The notes under the pieces were generated by a model that saw only the letters and a program-made list of their open reading frames with translations, did no database searches and had not been told where the DNA came from. This document shows positions 35,921 to 43,962 of a stretch of 64,000 bases of DNA, in pieces; position 1 is the first letter of the stretch; every line of letters begins with the position of its first letter. The stretch spans positions 248,001-312,000 of the forward strand of contig CAVONS010000007.1 in assembly GCA_963697345.1 (NCBI GenBank). Direction: 5' to 3'. The translations under genes and the position numbers were made by a program. Source of the stretch: Prado023 sp963697345. Lineage in GTDB: Bacteria > Actinomycetota > Actinomycetes > S36-B12 > CAIYMF01.

Positions 35921-37563
35921 ATGGCCAAGATCCTGGAATTCGACGAGGCTGCCCGACGCAGCCTCGAGCGCGGCGTCAACGCCCTCGCGGACACCGTCAA
36001 GGTGACCATCGGCCCCAAGGGCCGCAACGTGGTCATCGACAAGCAGTGGGGCGCGCCGACCATCACCAACGACGGCGTGACGATCGCCCGCGAGATCGAG
36101 CTGCCCGACCCCTACGAGAACCTCGGCGCGCAGTTGGCCAAGGAGGTTGCCACCAAGACCAATGATGTCGCTGGTGATGGGACGACCACCGCCACGGTGC
36201 TGGCCCAGGCGCTGGTCCGCGAGGGCCTCAAGGTGGTCACCGCCGGTGCAGCGCCGGTCCTGGTCAAGCGCGGCATGGATGCGGCTGTCGAGGCAGTGAC
36301 GGAGTCGCTGGTCGGGTTCGCACGCGAGGTCGAGGGTCGTGACGAGATCGCACAGGTCGCCACGATCTCCTCGCAGGACCCGATCATCGGCGGACTGATC
36401 GCCGATGCCTTCGACCGGGTGGGCAAGGACGGCGTGATCTCGGTCGAGGAGTCCTCGACCACCTCGTTGGAGATGGAGTTCACCGAGGGGATGCAGTTCG
36501 ACAAGGGCTACCTGTCGCCCTACTTCGTCTCAGATCCCGAGCGCATGGAGGCCGTCCTCGAGGACAGCTCCATCCTGCTGGTGCAGGGCAAGGTCGCCGC
36601 GATCAGCGAGGTCCTCCCGCTCCTGGAGAAGGTCATGGCGTCCGGCAAGCCGCTGCTGATCATCGCCGAGGACGTGGAGGGTGAGGCGCTGAGCACCCTC
36701 GTGGTGAACAAGATCCGCGGGACGTTCAACTCCGCGGCTGTGAAGGCTCCGGCATTCGGCGACCGCCGCAAGGCGATCCTGGCCGACATCGCGACCCTCA
36801 CCGGGGCGCAGGTCGTGTCCGCGGAGGTCGGCCTCAAGCTCGACCAGGTCGGACTCGAGGTCCTGGGCTCCGCGCGTCGTGTGGTGATCACCAAGGACGA
36901 GACCACGATCGTCGACGGGGGCGGGGACACCGCCGCGGTCGCCGACCGAGTGGCGCAGATCCGGCGCGAGATCGAGGAGTCGGACTCCGACTGGGACCGC
37001 GAGAAGCTCCAGGAGCGCCTGGCGAAGCTGGCCGGCGGTGTGTCGGTCATCAAGGTCGGTGCCCACACCGAGGTGGAGCTCAAGGAGAAGAAGCACCGCA
37101 TCGAGGACGCGTGTCTCGGCCACACGGGCAGCCATCGAGGAGGGGATCGTCGCCGGTGGCGGCGCGGCCCTCGTCCACGCCGCCGGGGTGCTCGTCGACG
37201 GCCTGGGGCGCTCGGGTGACGAGCGCATCGGGGTCAACGTCGTACGCAAGTCGCTCGACGAGCCGCTGCGCTGGATCGCCGAGAACGCCGGCGAGCAGGG
37301 CTACGTCGTCGTCTCGAAGGTGCGGGAGACTCGGTCCGGGCAAGGGCCTGGATGCCGCCACCGGTGAGTACGTCGACCTGGTCGCGGCAGGCATCATCGA
37401 TCCGGTCAAGGTCACGCGCTCCGCGTTGGAGAATGCCGTGTCGATCGCCGGGATGCTGCTCACCACCGACGCGCTGGTGGTCGAGAAGCCCGAGGAGGCC
37501 GAGGACGACGGCGCCGGGCATTCCCACGGCCACAGCCACGGACCGGGCGGGCACACGCACTGA
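35921..37563 (+). pseudogene. groEL: Chaperonin GroEL1, His-rich C-terminus, broken by two frameshifts
   Basis: The coding sequence starts AKILEFDEAARRSLERGVN and is a typical GroEL (TIGPKGRNVVIDKQWGAPTI, DVAGDGTTTATVLA). An extra T at 37112 moves reading to the next frame (continuing VSATRAAIEEGIVAGGGAAL). An extra A at 37329 moves it again (LGPGKGLDAATGEYVDL). With both bases removed it would be 546 codons, full family length. The end, GAGHSHGHSHGPGGHTH, is the histidine tail of the groES-linked GroEL1 paralogue of actinobacteria. As read, translation stops near 37219. Either a real pseudogene or, given similar insertions nearby, assembly error. Confidence 0.9.
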
Positions 37564-37580
37564 CCCTGTCCAACGCAGAA

Positions 37581-37622
37581 CGGCCCCGGCTCCCGACGAG
37601 CGATCGTCAGGAACCGGGGCCG
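37581..37622. terminator. Bidirectional terminator between groEL and whiD
   Basis: CGGCCCCGGCTCC (37581-37593) pairs with GGAACCGGGGCCG (37610-37622), 12 of 13 positions, around a 16-nt loop. It lies between the convergent groEL and whiD stops. No T-run. Confidence 0.65.
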
Positions 37623-37678
37623 GTGCATGCGGGGGACGTCGCGTGAGCCGCGGGGTCAGGCTGGCGGGGCAGGGCCGC

Positions 37679-37990
37679 TCAGGCGGAGGCTGCCCGCTGG
37701 GTCTGGCGGGCGCTGCTGCTCCTCTGGTAGATGACTGAGCGCTCGGACTCGGTCAGGCCACCCCACACTCCGAACGGTTCGCGCACCTTGAGCGCGTGTG
37801 CTCGGCACTGGACCATCACGGGGCATTTCTCGCACAGCGCCTTGGCAACACGTTCCCGTGCCTCCTTCGCGCCACCTCGCTCGCCCTCGGGGTGGAAGAA
37901 CATCTCCGAATCGACGCCGCGGCACGCAGCGTCCATCTGCCAGTCCCAGAAGTCCGCATTCGGACCGGGGAGTCGCGATACGTCAGCCAT
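37679..37990 (-). CDS. whiD: WhiD/WhiB3-type Wbl iron-sulfur regulator
   Basis: A 103-residue Wbl protein: DVSRLPGPNADFWDWQ and AACRGVDSEMFFHPEGERG, then four cysteines in AACR and LCEKCPVMVQC for a [4Fe-4S] cluster, the GVWGGLTESER turn and a basic tail that binds DNA with sigma region 4. The N-terminus and the place next to groEL1 and near guaB match Streptomyces WhiD and M. tuberculosis WhiB3 (development, redox and stress). ATG 37990 has GAGAGGA upstream; an ATG at 38005 is less likely. Confidence 0.93.
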   Translation of the reverse strand: MADVSRLPGPNADFWDWQMDAACRGVDSEMFFHPEGERGGAKEARERVAKALCEKCPVMVQCRAHALKVREPFGVWGGLTESERSVIYQRSSSARQTQRAASA

Positions 37991-38020
37991 GGCTGGTCCT
38001 CTCATCGACGGTGTCCCCTC

Positions 38021-38049
38021 ATCCTAGAAGTTGTGCGTAGGTTGTGCAA
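38021..38049 (-). promoter_or_regulatory. whiD promoter
   Basis: On the minus strand TTGCAC (-35, 38049-38044) and TAGGAT (-10, 38026-38021) have a 17-bp spacer, one of the best promoters in the window. The -35 sits in one of two GCACAAC repeats 11 bp apart, discussed as a possible MerR operator. Confidence 0.75.
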
Positions 38050-38050
38050 G
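38030..38050. promoter_or_regulatory. Possible operator: 11-bp direct repeats over the whiD promoter
   Basis: GTTGTGCGTAG-GTTGTGCAAG holds two GTTGTGC copies spaced 11 bp. TTGTGCAAG (38042-38050) recurs inverted as CTTGCACAA at 38168-38176, just before the divergent merR-like gene. Repeats with 11-bp phasing are what CarH-type MerR/B12 regulators bind, so control of both genes by the neighbouring MerR protein is an inference. Confidence 0.4.
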
Positions 38051-38182
38051 TACCTTGGTGATCGAGTGTGACCGCTGCTGGTGGCAATAACGCCCGGCGA
38101 CGGCCCGGTGTTCCCGAGGTCGCACCAGGACGACTGGGAGTGTCAGTAGGCGAGAATTGCAGAGGTCTTGCACAATATCGAC

Positions 38183-39404
38183 ATGTCCCTACCCCAGGCC
38201 GGCCTCAGCGGTCCACCAAATCCGAGGAACCCGGTCGCCGATCCCGCCACGCACGCCGCTGATGCAGCCGCCGATCTGGACGCGCCTGGGCCGGAAACTG
38301 CGGGGCAGGAAACTTCGGGGACGGAAGCTCCGGGGACGGAAGCTCCGGGGCCGGTCGGCGGGGAGATGGCTGCGCCTGAGGCGCCGGCCCCGGCGACCAT
38401 CGCTCTCAGCGTCGCCGGTGCTGCGCGTGGGCTGGGAGTCGCGCCGGGGACCCTGCGCAGCTGGGAGCGGCGCTACGGACTGGGACCGAGTATGCATACC
38501 GCGGGGGGGCACCGCCGGTACGGGCCGGTCGACCTCGCCCGGCTCGGACTGATGCATCGACTCGTCCAGGAGGGGGCGCCGCCGGCCGAGGCTGCTGCTG
38601 CGGCCATCCGGGCCGACATCGATCGTGCAGCCGTGGATGCGGCCAGCCCCTACTCCGCGCTGCTGGGCTCCCAGGGACGTGCAGCGGACACCCCTGCGGC
38701 GTCGGCGGCGGGCAGCGACTCGCTGGCGGTCCACGCAGCGAAGCCACGGCGAGGACGAGTCCGGCACGTCGTACTCGTCTGGTGGAGGTCGGGTCCTGCC
38801 CACGCCGGACCAGCCGCGATCGGTCCGTGGGCTGGCTCGCGCCGCGATGGCCCTGGACTCCGCGGCCTGCCAGCGCATCATCATGGGCTCGCTGGGCGAG
38901 CGTGGTGCCCTGGTCACCTGGGAGGAACTGGTGCGCCCGGTCCTGGTGGCCATCGGGAAGCGCTGGGCCGAGACAGCCCGCGGGGTCGAGGTCGAGCACT
39001 CGTTCTCAGCAGTGCTCATGGGTGCGCTGGCCGCCCACTCGGCAGAATTGGCGCAACCACGCAACGGACGGCCTGCCCTGCTGGCCAGTGTGCCCGACGA
39101 GCTGCATGACCTGCCCCTGGCAATCCTCCAGGCGGCGCTGGCCGACCTGGGCATCCGAAGCCACGTCCTGGGCGCGCGCACGCCCTCGGTGGCTCTCAAC
39201 GATGCCGTGGTCAGGCTGGGGCCACCGGTCGTCTTCCTGTGGGCGCAGATGCCCGGGCCGCAGGCGCCGGAACTCCCGCCGGTGCGCCCAGCGCCCCTGC
39301 TGCTCGTCGGAGGTCCGGGTTGGACCGAGATCCCCGCGCAGGCCCAGCAGGTGACTGATCTTGGTGATGCGGTCGGCGCGGTGCGCACCGCGATGGGGCT
39401 GTGA
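38183..39404 (+). pseudogene. MerR-family regulator with B12-binding-like domain (CarH/LitR-like), frameshifted
   Basis: N-terminal low-complexity region, then a MerR helix-turn-helix (ALSVAGAARGLGVAPGTLRS, WERRYGLG, HRRYGPVDLARL). The C-terminal part lies in the next frame: a helical bundle (RGLARAAMALDSAACQRII, VEHSFSAVLMGALAAHS) and a Rossmann-like domain (LPLAILQAALADLGIRSHVL). One inserted base between about 38700 and 38790 separates the halves; removing one base gives 406 codons. The cobalamin motif reads DELHDLPL: the His is kept but the usual Gly is Pro. A TTG at 38168 is an alternative start. It probably acts on the shared whiD intergenic region. Confidence 0.8.
38293..38352. repeat. 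Four 15-bp tandem repeats inside the merR-like gene
   Basis: Units start GGAAACTGCGGGGCA, GGAAACTTCGGGGAC, GGAAGCTCCGGGGAC and GGAAGCTCCGGGGCC. They encode the ET/TEAPG repeats of the disordered N-terminus. Being 15 bp they change length in frame. Confidence 0.85.
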
Positions 39405-39422
39405 CCTCCTAGTCTGTGGCCC

Positions 39423-40319
39423 GTGGTCGACGAGGAGCTCTCTGGTCTTCTCGCGGCCGGGGAGCGGGCCGTGTTCCGAGGCGTCCCTGGGCAGGGCCTG
39501 GTTCCGCTCGAGCGGGCGGAGGTCCTGGCGGGGGAACTCGGGGACATCGCCCGGCAGACCCGCGCCGCGTGGCTGCTGGGTGTGTGCCGGACCGCGATCG
39601 GCTCCTACGGGCTGGCGTTGGCTGGCCTGACGACCGCAGCCAGCGATCCCAGCACCCCGTCCGACCTGCGCGCCCTGCCAGCCTCGGCGGTGGGGGCCAT
39701 CCAGCGGCAACTCGGCCGCCATGCCGAGGGCCGTGAGTGGGACCGTGGCGCCCTGGAGTCAGCTGCGGACAACGTCGAGGCGCGGTGTGAGGCGTTGCTC
39801 GGGCTCGGATCTGACGCCGTCGGGCTGGGGGAGGTCGAGGCTGCCCGCGAGGCGTTGGGCGAGGCCGCGACCCTGGCAGCTGAGCGCCCCCTCTGGTGGC
39901 GCCAGCAGATCCGGCTCGACTGGCTGCGCGCCGAGGTGGCCCTGCTCGAGGATGAGCCGGCACAGGCCCGCGCAGCCGCTGAGCGTGCACTCGACGCGGC
40001 CGAGGGCGCCAACGCTCCACGACACGTGGCCAAGTCCCTGCTGTTCGCCGGTGTGGCCGCGACCGAGCACGGACATCAGGCCGCCGCCATCGATCTGCTG
40101 GCCAGGGCCGCTGTCCTGGCCGAGGGGCTGGGCGCCCGCCCCCTGGTCTGGCCCAGCCGAGGGCTGCTCGGCGCCCTGCTGGCCGCCTCGGCGCCCGAGG
40201 AGTCCGAGCGCTCGCTGCAGACGGCACGTTCGGTGATCCGGGCCATCGCCGAGGACCTGCCCCCGGTGCTGGCCGCTCAGTGGCTGGCCCGTCGGGACAT
40301 CCGCGCCCTCCTGGGCTGA
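39423..40319 (+). CDS. TPR-like helical repeat protein, unknown
   Basis: A 298-residue cytosolic protein of Ala/Leu/Glu-rich helix pairs that look like degenerate tetratricopeptide repeats (for example AREALGEAATLAAERPLWWR, QARAAAERALDAAEGANAPR, ATEHGHQAAAIDLLARAAVL). No catalytic motif, signal or membrane segment. TAGTCT (39410-39415) lies 7 nt before the GTG, so probably leaderless. Its last codons and stop lie in the first unit of a tandem repeat. Function unknown; it could be a protein-interaction partner of the adjacent regulators. Confidence 0.75.
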   Translation: MVDEELSGLLAAGERAVFRGVPGQGLVPLERAEVLAGELGDIARQTRAAWLLGVCRTAIGSYGLALAGLTTAASDPSTPSDLRALPASAVGAIQRQLGRHAEGREWDRGALESAADNVEARCEALLGLGSDAVGLGEVEAAREALGEAATLAAERPLWWRQQIRLDWLRAEVALLEDEPAQARAAAERALDAAEGANAPRHVAKSLLFAGVAATEHGHQAAAIDLLARAAVLAEGLGARPLVWPSRGLLGALLAASAPEESERSLQTARSVIRAIAEDLPPVLAAQWLARRDIRALLG

Positions 40320-40357
40320 ACCCGCCCTCCTGGGCTGAACCCGCCTGGGCTGAACCC
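40311..40357. repeat. Imperfect tandem repeat at the end of the TPR-like gene
   Basis: CTGGGCTGAACCC occurs three times (40311, 40330, 40345), the first two followed by GCC/GC linkers. The TGA in the first unit is the stop codon of the gene. Confidence 0.85.
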
Positions 40358-40461
40358 AGCCCCCGCTGCACGGGGTGCCTTCGCCTGCGCGCGGCCCCTG
40401 AGGCGCCCTGGGCTCAAGTGCGCCCCTGGTGCTGTCGAACAGACCGGGGAGGAGGTACCCG

Positions 40462-41076
40462 ATGACCACGGTCCTGGTGTGCGATGACGCCCCGCTGGCG
40501 AGGGAGGCTGTGCGGCGCGCCGTCGCATCCGTCCCCGGCGTCGAGCGGGTGAGTGCGGCGGGATCTGGCGAGGAGGTGCTGGCGCGGTACCCGATGGAGC
40601 GCCCGAACGTGGTCCTCATGGACGTCCGGATGCCGGGGATGGGTGGTGTGGAGGCGACTCGTCGCCTCGTCGCCGAGCATCCAGGTGCCGTGGTGGTCAT
40701 GCTCACGATGGGCGAGGACATCGAGGGAGTGGCCGCAGCGGTCTCGGTCGGTGCGCGTGGCTACATGGTCAAGGACGCCTCCCGCGAGGAGACCGCCACC
40801 ATCCTCAGCCTGGCGGCCACACCGCAGGCGCCGCGCACGGGCAATGTCGTGCCGCTGCCGGTCCGTCCGATGGCTGGCGGGCCCGCGCTGAGCGGTCGCG
40901 AGGTGGAGGTCCTCGAGGGGATGTCCCGGGGCAAGTCGAACGCCCAGATCGGCCGCGAGCTGTACCTCTCTGAGGACACCGTGAAGACCCATGCACGGCG
41001 GATGTTCCGCAAGATGGGGGCGGCCGATCGCGCCCAGGCTGTTGCCCTTGGCTTCCGCTGGGGGCTGTTGAGCTGA
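40462..41076 (+). CDS. bldM: BldM-like response regulator
   Basis: A 204-residue NarL-type regulator. Receiver: TTVLVCDDAPLAREAV, Asp54 in VVLMDVRMPGM and Lys in YMVKDASRE. LuxR-type DNA-binding domain: LSGREVEVLEGMSRGKSNAQ, LYLSEDTVKTHARRMFRKMG. Placement with whiD, groEL and guaB matches Streptomyces bldM, an orphan regulator of development. No kinase gene is adjacent, in keeping with an orphan. ATG 40462 follows GGGGAGGAGGT; the ORF upstream is not family-like. Confidence 0.82.
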   Translation: MTTVLVCDDAPLAREAVRRAVASVPGVERVSAAGSGEEVLARYPMERPNVVLMDVRMPGMGGVEATRRLVAEHPGAVVVMLTMGEDIEGVAAAVSVGARGYMVKDASREETATILSLAATPQAPRTGNVVPLPVRPMAGGPALSGREVEVLEGMSRGKSNAQIGRELYLSEDTVKTHARRMFRKMGAADRAQAVALGFRWGLLS

Positions 41077-41129
41077 GCCGGCCCTGCGCCGGCGCCGCCC
41101 ACGTGGTGGTGCCGATACCCTGATCCCAC

Positions 41130-42672
41130 ATGGGAGAGGGGTCCTCAGTGATCGATCCAGCAGACCGCGCCGCCGCCGAGGCGATGTTCGGCTACACGGG
41201 CCTGACCTACGACGACGTCCTGCTCCTGCCCGACCATTCCGACGTCGTGCCCTCCGAGGTGGACACGACCACGCGCCTCACCCGCGACCATCAGCCTGGC
41301 GGTCCCGCTGGTCTCGGCCGCGATGGACACGGTCACCGAGGCGCGCATGGCCATCGCCATGGCCCGTCAGGGCGGCATCGGGGTGCTGCACCGCAACCTG
41401 TCGATCGAGGACCAGGCAACCGAGGTGGACACGGTCAAGCGCAGTGAGTCGGGCATGATCCACGACCCGGTCACTGTGAGCCCGGAAGCGACAGTCGCCG
41501 AGCTCGACGAGTTGTGCGGCCGGTACCGCGTCTCCGGCCTTCCGGTCATCGACGCTGACCGGACCCTGCTGGGCATCGTGACCAACCGGGACATCCTGTT
41601 CCTGCCTGCCGAGCAGTTCACGACCACACGCGTGCGCGACGTCATGACCTCCATGCCGCTGGTGACCGGACCGGAGGGGATCAAGCGGGCGGATGCCGCG
41701 GCCCTGCTGGCCAAGCACCGCATCGAGAAGCTGCCCCTGGTTGATGCCGCCGGTCGGCTCACCGGACTGATCACGGTCAAGGACTTCGTGAAGACCGAGA
41801 AGTACCCGAACGCGACCAAGGACGAGGAGGGCCGGCTGCGCGTCGGGGCGGCGATCGGCTTCTTCGGCGACGCGTGGGAGCGGGCCAACGCCCTGGCCGA
41901 GGCCGGTGTGGACGTGCTCATCGCCGACACGGCCAATGGCCAGGCCCGCCTGCTGCTGGACATGGTGTCCAGGCTGAAGGCCGACCCGGCCACGGCTCAC
42001 GTGCAGGTGATCGGCGGGAACATCGCCACGCGGGGTGGGGCCCAGGCCCTGGTCGACGCGGGTGCCGACGCGGTCAAGGTCGGGGTCGGTCCGGGCTCGA
42101 TCTGCACCACGCGTGTCGTGGCCGGTGTGGGCGTGCCCCAGGTCACGGCGATCTTCGAGGCTGCTCGGGTCTGCCGACCTGCGGGGGTGCCGGTGATCGG
42201 TGACGGTGGCCTGCAGTACTCCGGCGACATCGCCAAGGCCCTCGTGGCGGGGGCCGAGACCGTGATGCTCGGCTCCCTTCTGGCCGGTTGCGAGGAGAGC
42301 CCCGGGGACCTCGTCTTCGTCAACGGCAAGCAGTACAAGCACTACCGCGGCATGGGTTCGTTGGGTGCGATGGCCTCACGCGGGCGGGTCTCCTACTCCA
42401 AGGATCGCTACTTCCAGGCCGACGTCACCACTGACGAGAAGATCGTCCCGGAGGGGATCGAGGGCCAGGTCCCCTACCGCGGTCCGCTGGCGGCCGTCGC
42501 CCATCAGCTCGTGGGCGGCCTGCACCAGTCGATGTTCTACGTCGGGGCCCGTACGGTGCCCGAGCTGCAGGAGCGCGGTCGGTTCGTCCGGATCACTCCC
42601 GCGGGGCTCAAGGAGTCCCATCCGCACGACATCCAGATGACCGTCGAGGCGCCCAACTACCAGGGCCGCTGA
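41130..42672 (+). pseudogene. guaB: IMP dehydrogenase, frameshifted by one inserted base
   Basis: Catalyses IMP to XMP, the committed GMP step. The first part reads MFGYTGLTYDDVLLLPDHSD, with SEVDTTTRLTR. An extra base at about 41284-41286 (CGC-G-ACC) shifts the frame, after which the enzyme continues in full: two CBS domains (HDPVTVSPEATVAELDEL, MTSMPLVTGPEGIK), catalytic Cys in GVGPGSICTTRVVAG and the flap SKDRYFQAD. Without the extra base it has 513 residues, the normal length. An essential enzyme, so sequence error is more likely than loss. TACCCT (41116-41121) lies 8 nt before the ATG. Confidence 0.92.
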
Positions 42673-42702
42673 CGCGCGGGCCGTTCCGTCGAGGAGGAGC
42701 AC

Positions 42703-43818
42703 ATGAACGACATCGAGATCGGTCTGGGCAAGCGGGGACGTGCGGCGCTGTCCTTCGACGACATCGCGATCGCGCCGAACCGGCGGACCCGTGCCCCCGA
42801 CCTGGTCAGCACTGCGTGGCAGATCGATGCCTACCGGTTCGACAACCCGATCATCGGGGCGCCGATGGACTCCATCATGTCCCCGCAGACCGCGATCCAG
42901 ATGGGCCAGCTCGGCGGGTTGGGCGTGCTCAACCTCGAGGGCCTGTGGACCCGGTACGACGATCCCTCGGCCGCCTACGAGGAGATCGGCCAGCTGCCCG
43001 AGCTGCAGGCCAACGCCCGGATGCAGCAGCTGTATGCCGAGCCGGTCCGCGCCGAGCTCATCGAGCGGCGGATCTCCGAGATGCGGGCCTCCGGCGTGAC
43101 GGTCGCCGGGGCGCTGCCGCCCAACCGTGTTGCCGAGCTGGCACCGATCGTGACCACGGCTGGGATCGACCTGTTCGTGATCCGCGGGACCACAGTGTCC
43201 GCCGAGCACGTCAGCTCCCAGGACGATGCATTGAACCTCAAGGAGTTCATCTACACCCTCGATGCCCCTGTCGTGGTCGGCGGCGTGGCCACCTACCGTG
43301 CGGCCCTGCACCTCATGCGTGCCGGGGCCGCCGGGGTGCTGGTCGGCTTCGGCGGCGGCGCGTCGCACACGACGGCAGATGTCCTGGGTGTGCGCGTTCC
43401 GATGGCCACCGCAGTGGCCGACGTCTCGGCTGCGCGCCGGGACTACATGGACGAGTCGGGTGGCCGCTACGCCCACGTCATCGCCGATGGCGCCATGGGG
43501 CGCAGCGGGGACATCGTGAAGGCGATCGCCTGCGGAGCTGATGCGGTCATGGTCGGCTCGCCGCTGGCGCGCGCAGCCGAGGCACCCGGTCGGGGGTGGC
43601 ACTGGGGGATGGAGGCGGTGCACTCCGAGCTGCCGCGCGGTGAGCGGCACTGGACCGGGACAGTGGGGTCCCTGGCCCAGGTCATGCACGGGCCGAGTCG
43701 GGTCCCCGATGGCACCATGAACCTTGTCGGGGCCCTGCGCCGAGCCATGGCGACCTCCGGCTACTCGGAGCTCAAGGAGTTCCAGCGGGTCGACGTCACC
43801 GTCTCACCGGGCCGCTGA
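42703..43818 (+). CDS. guaB3: GuaB3-type IMP dehydrogenase-family protein
   Basis: A 371-residue TIM-barrel protein of the IMPDH/GMPR family without CBS domains, which follows guaB in actinobacteria. It starts IEIGLGKRGRAALSFDDIAI. The active-site loop, where IMPDH has Cys, reads GVLVGFGGGASHTTAD with no cysteine, so ordinary IMPDH chemistry at this loop is not supported by the sequence. Its role in mycobacteria is unsettled. GAGGAGGAG precedes the ATG, 30 nt after guaB, so it is co-transcribed. Confidence 0.92.
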   Translation: MNDIEIGLGKRGRAALSFDDIAIAPNRRTRAPDLVSTAWQIDAYRFDNPIIGAPMDSIMSPQTAIQMGQLGGLGVLNLEGLWTRYDDPSAAYEEIGQLPELQANARMQQLYAEPVRAELIERRISEMRASGVTVAGALPPNRVAELAPIVTTAGIDLFVIRGTTVSAEHVSSQDDALNLKEFIYTLDAPVVVGGVATYRAALHLMRAGAAGVLVGFGGGASHTTADVLGVRVPMATAVADVSAARRDYMDESGGRYAHVIADGAMGRSGDIVKAIACGADAVMVGSPLARAAEAPGRGWHWGMEAVHSELPRGERHWTGTVGSLAQVMHGPSRVPDGTMNLVGALRRAMATSGYSELKEFQRVDVTVSPGR

Positions 43819-43838
43819 CGGCCACCTCTCCGGGGTTG

Positions 43839-43914
43839 TTGTCCACAGGTCGAACGGGGCTCAGGGCAGCACGGATCCCGCGATTCGTCCACACGTCGAG
43901 GGGAGTCATCCACA
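43839..43914 (+). promoter_or_regulatory. Cluster of three DnaA-box-like sites before glpD
   Basis: TTGTCCACA (43839-43847, the exact actinobacterial DnaA box), TCGTCCACA (43885-43893) and TCATCCACA (43906-43914) all point the same way within 76 bp of the 144-bp guaB3-glpD gap. The region is not AT-rich and has no dnaA or dnaN nearby, so it is not oriC. It may titrate DnaA or regulate glpD. Confidence 0.5.
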
Positions 43915-43962
43915 ATGGTCCCGAGCGGCGAAAGTGCCTATGGCATGGGAAGAATGGGCTCC

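Noticed and set aside
37100..37335. Programmed frameshifting in groEL
   Set aside because: No slippery heptamer or stimulating structure is apparent, and two shifts close together with further ones in neighbouring genes fit insertions better.
38293..38352. CRISPR array
   Set aside because: 15-bp head-to-tail repeats without spacers, in frame within a gene.
43839..43914. Chromosomal origin of replication
   Set aside because: Only three boxes, no AT-rich unwinding region, and no dnaA, dnaN or rpmH nearby.
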